A stretch of 64,000 bases of DNA from NCBI GenBank assembly GCA_019059635.1, contig JAGVRJ010000002.1, positions 992,001 through 1,056,000 of the forward strand. The letters run 5' to 3'. This stretch comes from Proales similis. Taxonomy: Eukaryota > Rotifera > Eurotatoria > Ploima > Proalidae. Below, piece by piece: positions 56,501-64,000 of the stretch. The first letter of the stretch is position 1. Every line of letters starts with the position of its first letter. The notes under the pieces are model-generated. The model had not been told where the DNA came from and ran no database searches. It worked only from the letters and a program-made list of their open reading frames with translations. Position numbers and translations under genes: made by a program.

Positions 56501-57875
56501 CTCATATTTCGCTCTCTTTCTCTCTCTATACCTGGCCGATTGAATTCTTCTCGAATCTCGTTTTATTCGCGATTTATAGTCTAATTTCGGCAGCTACAAG
56601 AGCAGAGAGCAGTTTGAAACGAGAGAGAGAGAGAGAGAAAAGGAAAGTTTAAGAGCGAAAAGCGCAGCAGAATTCGGCCTCACTTGATCCCATTGGGAGG
56701 CAACAAGTGCAAGTGTCAAGCTCTCTTGGCCACGAGAATATATTTGATTAGTGCTCGAGTGCAGGGCATACTCAAATGCTTTTGGACGATATTTAGAGCC
56801 GCCAGATTTAATTAACTCGAGCAAATTGAGCAGCGTTTAATGCAGTTCCACATGAGCAGAGATCGCGCTGCCTATTCTCGCCTCTTTGGCTTGTGAGGTC
56901 GTCGTTGTCGTCTGTGTTGCCTTCCGACGGCGTCACCAATGCTCAATCCAAAATCGTGCCGATACGATGAATATAAATTACATTATTAACTAGATTAATT
57001 AAGAAGAATAAGCATCTTGGCCGCATCGACTGCCACTTAACAGTCGCTCGCCGAGGCGGTTGCGATTGGCGCCAAAAGAACAAACCGCCAATCTTTGTTC
57101 GTCAATGACGTTAATAATCACAAATGAAGATGAGCGTGCGGCAGCGAGGCAAGAAGATGATAAAGTGTAAACAAATCGAGCAGCTATCACCGCGCCTCAT
57201 TTCACATGAGGCCGTGTATGCTTATTCGCGACGCCACTCAATTTCAATCTAATTCAATAAGTGCGCGACCGCATTAATTCGCCGTTCGACCATTGCGCAC
57301 TTGCTTCTTCTAGTATTTAGAACGAATCTCAATCCAAACAGAGTCAGAGCGAGCGCGTCAATCTATTAAAGGCGGCTAAATGAGAAAAAGCAAGTCAAAG
57401 AGATGAATGAAAGGTCTTAGTCTGGATGAAGTGTTAAGCCTCCTCTTTGCGCTGTTTGTCGCTTTCATCGCCATCATCATATCTCCGCTCAAGTCATTAT
57501 CATTTTACTGTGCTTTGGTCGCGACACTTGTTGCGATTTTTCATTGGCTCATCTCCGAACCATTTACGCTCTACGTGACATTCTTGCTCTCTCGTGTTTT
57601 GGCAAATACGAATCGAGGCGCGCGATCGTGCACCAATCAAATACTTGGAAACTGAGCGGCGCCGATCTCGGCCGCTGCACGCATTCTTCGTCTATTCAAT
57701 TTAATCATAAACGCATCTAATTCTCGACATTTTCACTTTCGACTCGGCCTGGGCTCGATTTTGTCACTAACTTGACTCGATTTGGTTCTTTGTTCGCTCT
57801 TTATTCATGATTGTTCTATTTTTTTTGGCTAAAGATCACAACACTGCACACCAAAACAGCTCGCTTGGCATTTAA
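53592..57875. other. 4.3-kb non-coding region upstream of the nuclear receptor gene
   Basis: No supported gene. Includes the SR gene 3' UTR, (GT)n near 54427-54444, (CA)n at 55417-55443 and a (GA)n run near 56619-56640. A degenerate tRNA-like stretch lies near 55991-56057. Its size suggests regulatory sequence for the transcription-factor gene downstream. Confidence 0.5.
55417..55443 (+). repeat. (CA)n microsatellite
   Basis: About thirteen uninterrupted CA units. Confidence 0.95.
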
Positions 57876-60299
57876 ATGGAGAAGATTGAAAGCTCATTGT
57901 TGGATTCAAGCTCGCATCAGCTTCCGTCGTCGCCCGAGTCACCTCAGTCCACCGCAGAATCGAACGCGTCCGAAGCAGAGTCAAGTCAAGTTGGCGCAGA
58001 AAAGCTCGACACGAACAGCCGCACGTCGAGGAAGAAGAGCGCGAAACCAAAACGGTTCATGGAGGTCTCATCGCCGACCGGCTCAATCGAGGACTGCGAA
58101 TCGCTGGGCGCAGAGCGCAGCCGATTTCCCGAGTCGCCACGGTCACACTCTATTCTCAGCATAGACCAGATTGTAGGCAACTTGGCCAATCGTCCCTGCC
58201 AGGAAACGAGCTCGTTCAGCAAAATGGGACCGAGCTCGCTCATCTCTCCACCCTACAACATGAACCACATGGGCGAGGCCTTTGCCAATGTTCAACTCAA
58301 CTACCAACAGAATCTTCGTCTGATGGCTGCCGCAGCTGCTGCCGCGTACACTCCGAGCGCTCCTCAGGAGCAGCTCTTCAACTACATTAGAAGTCAAGGT
58401 CCGCACAGCTATCTCAGCAACATGGTCAAATATGCCAACGCTTTCCAGGCGAACAAGTTGACACCGACAGCAGTTAACCGTCAAGACATTTCAAGCAGCT
58501 CGCCCGTTTATTCTTCAACTGAAGTGTCAGTTAGAGAAGATGTGACCAGTCTCGATTCGAGCTATCGAACCGATCTCAGCAAAAGAGGCCAAGAGACAAG
58601 CAAGGAGGCGCACGGCTCAGACGGCAGTCTCATTTGTGTGGTTTGTGGCGATGTATCGTCCGGCAAACACTACGGTATTCTGGCGTGTAACGGCTGCAGT
58701 GGATTTTTCAAACGATCCGTTCGCCGTAAACTCATTTACAGATGCCAGGCAGGAACTGGACTTTGTGTGATCGACAAGGCTCACAGGAATCAGTGCCAGG
58801 CGTGCAGGCTCAAAAGGTGTCTCAAGATGGGCATGAACAAAGACGCGGTACAAAATGAGAGACAGCCACGCAACACTGCCCAGGTAAAGCCAGACTCGAT
58901 GATCGCCTACATTAAAGACGGAGCGACCGTGTCTGTTCTCCACAGCGACGAGCACAGCTTCAATGAAAATCAAGCAAGCACGCACGGCAATTATGACTAT
59001 CACCAGTCGGCCGATAGTAGCGAGTCGGGCAAAGGCCTGAAACGCAAGGCCAGCGAATGCATTGAAAACGACGTTAGCCCAAAAGAAGCGAACGCGAAAA
59101 ACTCGTCGTTTGAGCTTGATTACGCCTGTTTCAAACACCAGCGATCGTTCACATCTTCGTCTTCATCGTGCTCGTCGTCGACCTGCTCCAACACGTCCGT
59201 GGTGGGTGGCACCAGTGTGGCAACAACACCTCCGACAGCAACCAAAAGCGTGGACATGACCGCATTCGTGTCCAGTCAGACGGCTCTACAAACGCCGAAC
59301 GCCGACGATCCTCAACACGAAGTATGGTCAAAGCTCTTGTTCACAGCGATCAAGTGGTGCAAATCCCTTCCATCCTTTGCGGCGCTTCCGCTCCGAGATC
59401 AGGTAACCGTGTGCATTCACTGTCCCCCTTTTGTCATAATCAATTGGCCGCTTCGTGAAAGAGAGCGTGCCGCGCAGAGCATGAGCACATGTTCAGCGGT
59501 CCGAGTGATTGTGTTTCTTGTTTTTCGTCTAAATTGAATTTGGCCAGAGTTTGCACAGAGATTAGGCAGGTTGTATATTGACGCTTACAAGCGTCGTCGA
59601 TCATTGTCGGTCATTTGTGCGCGACGTCAAAAAATAATTTCCAACCAAGGTGTCTTGTTTAAACAAAACGAGAGAAAAGCACGAAATGATCACAAACACA
59701 CACACAGACGCTGTGAAGTTGACCGCTCAATCCTCTGCCCCCATTTGTTAATTTCCATTCTCACTTGTCATCAAACTAATTTAAATTCACAATAGATAAT
59801 CCTAGCCGAGGAGTGCTGGTCAGAAATGTTTCTCCTGTTCGCTATTCAGTGGTCCATGCCGATGGAGATCAATCCGCTTTTATCAGTTGCCGAATATTCA
59901 ATCACCCAAACAGATTTGAGGCTAATTAACGACATTCTAAACAAATTCCAATCTCTCAGTCTGGACAACATTGAATTCACTCTGCTGAGGGCCATAGTCC
60001 TGTTCAAGTCAGGTAAAGAGGAAGCGACTGTCATGAGCCAAATGAAATTCTCTCAAACGCTTCTTGTTCAAGAAACTCAAGGCCTAAGGGAAGCGCAATC
60101 GATAGAGCAGCTTCAAGACCAAGCGCAAGTTATGCTTGCGCAACATTGCTCAAACGGCCAAGGACAACGGTTCGGCAAGCTACTGCTCGTATTGCCCATG
60201 CTCAAATCGCTCGACGCCGCTCGAATTCAAAAGCTCTATCTGCCAAATTACAACAGAAATTCGATTGAAAAACTGATTTGCGATTTCATCAAGAGCTAA
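57876..60299 (+). CDS. NR2E3: NR2E3/fax-1/Hr51-type nuclear receptor
   Basis: Ligand-type transcription factor. Exons are 57876-59402 and 59796-60299 (intron 393 nt), about 676 residues. A long Ser-rich N-terminal domain of about 250 residues precedes the two-zinc-finger DBD at about 251-335. The first-finger segment [20 protein letters not shown] carries the family-specific P-box CNGCSG, followed by [40 protein letters not shown] and AVQNERQPR, which place it in the photoreceptor-specific (PNR) group. The ligand-binding domain starts near [20 protein letters not shown], continues [18 protein letters not shown], and ends in an AF-2 helix [12 protein letters not shown]. In animals this group specifies photoreceptor and neuron identity. 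A Ser/Thr-rich hinge of about 130 residues links the domains. Confidence 0.93.
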
Positions 60300-60490
60300 T
60301 CGGCCGTTTTATCGATCCTGCCTACTTGAGATCAGCCAAACTGACACAAAGGCACCTGCTCTCACCCTCTCTCTCACTCTCTTTTTAAAGATATCTGCTG
60401 CTCGTGTGTCCACTTTATTGATTAGGCTTTTCATTTTTATCTATTCAGAGTTGTAAAGAAACAAACCATTAAAAGTCGGTCGAAGTGAGC

Positions 60491-61089
60491 TCAATTCTTG
60501 TTGAGCCTTTGCACGCTGATCTCTTCGACCACTCTACCTAGCTCTTGCGCTCTCTCGTAATCTCTTAGCAGCGCTTCAACCCTCTCTTTCAAGCTGGCAT
60601 TTGTGAAATAATCTAGAGTTCGTTTTTAGAAAATAAATGAAAATATTTAAGCAAACGAAAGCGGAAATTCTAATTAAAGTGCGGGGCACACAAGTCAGGG
60701 AGGCGAGGGGCGTGAATGACTTACGGGCAGCGAATTGGCGCACGTCGTTCGGTTTGTTCAAAAAGCATTCTCTTCACATGGCGATGATTTTGAGTTTAAT
60801 TCAGCTGATGATGCAATGGACAAGCTGATCGACAATTTACTTGAGAAAGTCCTGAATCATCAAGTTGACCTCCGGGTGCTGTCTGATGTACTTTTCATTG
60901 TCAATTCTCAGCTCTATCTAAATTTGAGTTGAAAACTAATTGTTTATCTGTTGAACAGTCTCGATCGAGTGTAAAATCGAATAGAACCTTTTTCTGGTTG
61001 GCCATGGTCTGCTGCGCATCGGTCAACGCGCCACGGTCGTATTTCTCCGAGCTCTTTGGCTCGCTCAGCTTGGGTATTTGCGAGCTCAT
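60491..61089 (-). CDS. RIIAD1: RIIa-domain protein RIIAD1, 4 exons
   Basis: Exons on the minus strand are 60988-61089, 60841-60917, 60725-60771 and 60491-60612. Spliced, the product is about 115 residues. The N-terminal exon carries LTDAQQTMANQKK. The RIIa dimerisation/docking-like core is then IELRIDNEKYIRQHPEVNLM, IQDFLKECFLNKPNDVRQFA and AHYFTNASLKERV, matching the IANEKYLR.H.EV..LI, REIFLKRPDNI.EFAADYFT pattern of RIIAD1. Such domains dock to AKAP-type helices, often in sperm flagella. Exon 3 is only 47 nt. It lies tail-to-tail with the nuclear receptor gene and head-to-head with the DM9-lectin gene (156 bp). Confidence 0.82.
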
Positions 61090-61245
61090 TTGTTGGATGC
61101 TTGTCTGGCCCTTCTTGTTTCAGTTGCAGTGTTCTGCCCGGGCTCTTGCTTTCTTCGAATGAACGGTTGCCATGACAACACTGCCGACTGACTTGATGCA
61201 TATTTCGGCGTCTTTTCATCATTGCGCATAATACAGACACGTCGA

Positions 61246-62475
61246 ATGAGTCGGCTTAAAAATCGAATCGAAAGCGCTCAGGTCCAAGCGGAAGAAAATG
61301 AAGAAGAGGACAGTTCCGATTCATACGAAGTGACAAAATCGATCGCCTCGGACTTGCACTGCAATTTGAGACTCGCCAACTCTGTATGGACGCGGGAGAG
61401 AAAATTTGCCGGCCAACAGCACAAAGTTGAAGATTCGACTCATCCGTCAGTGGTGGATCAAAGGGGCAAGAGGTACTATGTAGGCAAAACCATATCTCTT
61501 CTCAAATCGACCGGCTCAATGACTGAATTGGTCGGCAAAGTATGTCTGAACAGACTTGAAATAGCCCATTCAAATGGACAAGTGTACCAGCTTGCCTCTT
61601 ATGCTACGTTGAGCTTCGAACAGCCTGCGTCGTTCTCGTGGGCACGGTTCAGTTTTAATGAGACTCGTTTTCCCACTCGAACGTACATTGCCGGCTGGAA
61701 CTCAGTCAAGAGAGAGGCAATCATCATCGGCCGAGGCAAAGCGCCTGATTCGACTGTGCGAATCGGCTGCGTGTCACCATCCGACCGATTACTCAGAGTG
61801 TCGAGTCGCGACCAGATTTACGAATTAAAAGAGTACGAGGTTATGTGTGTGCACGCGCAGCCTGCGTCACTCAGAACACTATGTCGATTGCGAATAAGAA
61901 ACTCATTTCCATCCGACAGCTCGGTCTTCAATAGTTTGTCTGTTCGCCTCCAAAAGAGCATCAAAGCGTCCAGCCAGCTCAAGTGCGGCGATTATCTAAC
62001 TCAGTCAGAGTTCCTGGCCAGTCCAAACGGCCGCTACAAGCTCCAACTAACCAAAGATGGACGTCTATTGTTTCACAGCGCTGATCTAAATGCCTTTCTG
62101 TTCTTACACAAAGGCGTCCAATGTTTGTGGTTCAGTGACCTTCGGCCATTGCTCATAAGCAGCGAATTACGCATGAAACCGTTTCTGGTCGACTTGGACA
62201 ATCTGACTGTATTGTACAAAGGTCACAGTTTGCAGGTATGTGACAACGGCGCCCTCCAAATATGGTCTCGATCGAATCCGATCAAACTGGTGATTCAGCT
62301 TCGCTTCGACTGCGACGCTCATTTGAACGCGTCAGAGCCAATTTTCAACATGAAATATTTCTACGAGCCAAATGAGTCTTACGAGATCGAGCAAAGCTCC
62401 GATTCAGATCAAAATGACTCAAGCGAATCGTCGAACTCAAGCAGCGACGACTCCACTCTTTCTGTTTCTGATTAG
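61246..62475 (+). CDS. DM9-domain plus bulb-type-lectin-like protein, single exon
   Basis: A 409-residue protein without signal peptide or membrane span. The N-terminal 60 residues are charged. Residues about 75-202 form two DM9/DUF3421-type repeats: YYVGKTISLLKSTGSMTELV...GKVC, then TYIAGWNSVKREAIIIGRGK and KEYEVMCVHAQP. The last matches the ...aG.d..ge.lyvGR... and yEVLc pattern. Residues about 245-343 resemble a bulb-type (B) lectin: LKCGDYLTQSEFLASPNGRY, KLQLTKDGRLLFHS and SLQVCDNGALQIWSRS. The mannose-site pattern QxDxNxVxY is degenerate (N and Y replaced). The end is a Ser/Asp-rich acidic tail. A cytosolic glycan- or stress-related binding protein is possible. ATG at 61246 follows an in-frame TTG. 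Confidence 0.7.
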   Translation: MSRLKNRIESAQVQAEENEEEDSSDSYEVTKSIASDLHCNLRLANSVWTRERKFAGQQHKVEDSTHPSVVDQRGKRYYVGKTISLLKSTGSMTELVGKVCLNRLEIAHSNGQVYQLASYATLSFEQPASFSWARFSFNETRFPTRTYIAGWNSVKREAIIIGRGKAPDSTVRIGCVSPSDRLLRVSSRDQIYELKEYEVMCVHAQPASLRTLCRLRIRNSFPSDSSVFNSLSVRLQKSIKASSQLKCGDYLTQSEFLASPNGRYKLQLTKDGRLLFHSADLNAFLFLHKGVQCLWFSDLRPLLISSELRMKPFLVDLDNLTVLYKGHSLQVCDNGALQIWSRSNPIKLVIQLRFDCDAHLNASEPIFNMKYFYEPNESYEIEQSSDSDQNDSSESSNSSSDDSTLSVSD

Positions 62476-63232
62476 TTCTCAATTCATTCTTTTTTTTTTT
62501 TGGCTTAAATATAAATTCAAGACGAAAGCAAGTCTAGCTTCTTTAAAAAAAATGCAAATACTATGAATCACAAACTTCGACCCAAATTCAACGAATCTTA
62601 CGATGTTTCACGCGTCACCAAAATGATCAGACCATATTTTGGCTCAGAGAGGGTCTCTTGTATAATGAGCACGGGCGAAATTTGTATGCAAATAGTTGTG
62701 CTCACGCCATCTCACCTTCAATGAGCCACTAGGCTGCTTGCGTTCATGATCGCCCGAATTCAACTTGAAAATCGTGCGGCTCAGTGCGTTCAGACTCCTG
62801 GTATAAAAGTGTGGCCTTTTACGTCAATTTCTATGAGATCAAATCATAATTGTTTCGGCCGTCATTCGACACCCAAGTTTAATTGACGCTAAAATAGAGA
62901 ATAAAGAACTCGAGTCCTGTCTCATTTGTCATGAATTGATTTTTTTTTTTGGATGTGATCTTTGGACCAGGCGGCCGCATAATCGGAACTTGGCGTGGCT
63001 AATCTAGCCTCTAGGGGCAATTTTGCATGTGATGATAATGATCATCATCTTCCATATTTTAAGCTATGTGCATATTCAAATGAATTAATGGCGCATTTAT
63101 TCACTTCATGCGCACAAGTTCTATATGCGGCTGTGTTTCATAACATTCCCCTTTTTTTTTTATAAATGCTCGACATATAAGTGTGAATATATACATTTAG
63201 TTGATTAAAGCCGACTTTTAGAACGGAGAAAA
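62476..63232. other. Intergenic region upstream of desaturase
   Basis: AT-rich. No long frame. Contains a TATA-like GTATAAAAG at 62801 with no adjacent gene, an AATAAA about 100 bases later, and a second TATA box at 63161 close to the desaturase. Confidence 0.5.
63161..63166 (+). promoter_or_regulatory. TATA box of the desaturase gene
   Basis: TATAAA follows a T-run and lies about 70 bases before the start codon at 63233; a second TATA-like CATATAAG follows at about 63174. Confidence 0.55.
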
Positions 63233-64000
63233 ATGGCTCCTAGAATTGAGGACAGCGCGCAAATAATTGCAGAACCAAAGGCCAAGCACTCTGAGCTTTT
63301 CCAGAGGAATGTGGCTGAGTCGGGCGCCGCTGAAGCCACACCGGCTGTGATTACGGCTAAAGAGCCCCAGTTTAAGCCTAAAATCGTGTGGAGAAATATT
63401 GCAATTTTCGCTTTCCTCCATCTTGGCGCTTTGTATGGCACTTATTTGTGCCTCTACGCCAAGCCGGCTACATTGTTATTTGGTAAGAGATTTTGGCACT
63501 ATTTGAGGAATTAGGAATAGGTTGACTAATTGAGCTCTAGCATTTATATTGTACGTTTGTGGTGGTCTTGGGATTACTGCGGGAGCGCATCGACTCTGGG
63601 CGCACCGAACTTACAAAGCAAAACTACCGTTGAGAATCTTGCTCGGCATCTTTCAGACTATTGCGGTTCAGAATTCAATATTCGAGTGGTGCCGAGACCA
63701 TCGAGTACATCACAAGCACTCGGAAACGGACGCCGACCCGCACAATGCCAAGCGAGGCTTTTTCTTCGCCCACATCGGCTGGCTCCTAGTTAAAAAGCAC
63801 CCAGATGTATTCACCAAGGGTGGCAGGATTCCGATGGATGACCTCTTGCAAGATCCCGTGGTCTACTACCAAAAGAAGTAAACTTTTATATCGATGCGAT
63901 TCAATCAGCTTCTCTTTTCACTCAATCGGTTTGCACAGATATTATCGCTCACTGGCGATCCTGTTCTGCTTTGTGATGCCAACCGTGGTGCCATGGTACT
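63233..64000 (+). CDS. Delta-9 (stearoyl-CoA) acyl-CoA desaturase, 3' end beyond window
   Basis: ER membrane di-iron enzyme that introduces the cis-9 double bond into saturated acyl-CoA. Exons seen are 63233-63482, 63541-63877 and 63939 to the window end, with introns of 58 and 61 nt. The first membrane segment (IFAFLHLGALYGTYLCLY) is followed by the first two histidine boxes: HRLWAH (HX4H) within GGLGITAGAHRLWAHRTYKA, and EWCRDHRVHHK (HXXHH) within the family block QNSIFEWCRDHRVHHKHSET. Then come DPHNAKRGFFFAHIGWLL and YYRSLAILFCFVMPTVVPWY. The third histidine box lies beyond the window. The gene is partial only because the window ends. Confidence 0.95.

Noticed and set aside
57407-57655. 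82-codon hydrophobic plus-strand frame
   Set aside because: Membrane-like composition but no family match, placed in the probable 5' region of the nuclear receptor gene; could be a uORF but unsupported.

Overview
This is an animal (metazoan) nuclear window. Its protein-coding genes are split by many very short GT-AG introns, mostly 54-75 nt with extremes of 35-39 nt, each inferred by joining conserved protein segments across frame breaks. The gene set is clearly animal: deoxyhypusine hydroxylase, MEX-3, RTEL1, ArfGAP2/3, a PIM-type kinase, calcineurin A, an NR2E3/fax-1-type nuclear receptor, an SR splicing factor and a delta-9 desaturase. Flagellar-type genes (CCDC83, RIIAD1), a calexcitin-like protein, a chitin-deacetylase-like protein, a DM9-domain protein and short secreted prepropeptides suggest a compact-genome protostome (tardigrade-like or another micro-invertebrate). 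The phylum cannot be settled from the sequence alone.

Layout. 1-9.4 kb: DOHH (+), an uncharacterised basic protein, CHCHD7, a coiled-coil protein, two identical tRNA-Val(AAC) genes, a small secreted Cys peptide and MEX-3 (all -), then an NDUFA4-like gene (+). 9.8-15.5 kb: RTEL1 (-), with a whole chitin-deacetylase-like gene on the opposite strand inside one of its introns. 16-23.3 kb: ArfGAP2/3 (+), a calexcitin-like protein with a long Ser-rich tail (+), and a PIM-like kinase (-). 26-32.3 kb: an M6P-receptor-homology (MRH) membrane protein (-), followed by four small secreted prepropeptide genes in tandem (-). 33.2-41.4 kb: TMEM181 (-), containing a Q-rich single-exon gene in one intron, then calcineurin A (-) with a second, phase-compatible candidate C-terminal exon. 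41.4-45.5 kb is non-coding. 45.5-53.6 kb: a PhoPQ-activated/AprA-family protein (+), NDUFS5 (-) divergent from MICOS10 (+), an unknown protein (-) divergent from CCDC83 (+), and an SR protein (+) with a candidate poison exon. 53.6-57.9 kb is non-coding. 57.9-64 kb: NR2E3-like receptor (+), RIIAD1 (-), a DM9 plus bulb-lectin-like fusion (+) and a desaturase truncated by the window end (+).

Functional links. Three genes encode mitochondrial inner-membrane or respiratory-chain components (NDUFA4-like, NDUFS5, MICOS10), and CHCHD7 is a fourth mitochondrial protein. NDUFS5 and MICOS10 share a 328-bp head-to-head promoter. The most unusual items are the tandem peptide-hormone-like array, the duplicated calcineurin tail exon, the two nested genes, the DM9-lectin fusion, the apparently inactivated deacetylase and the poison exon of the SR gene.
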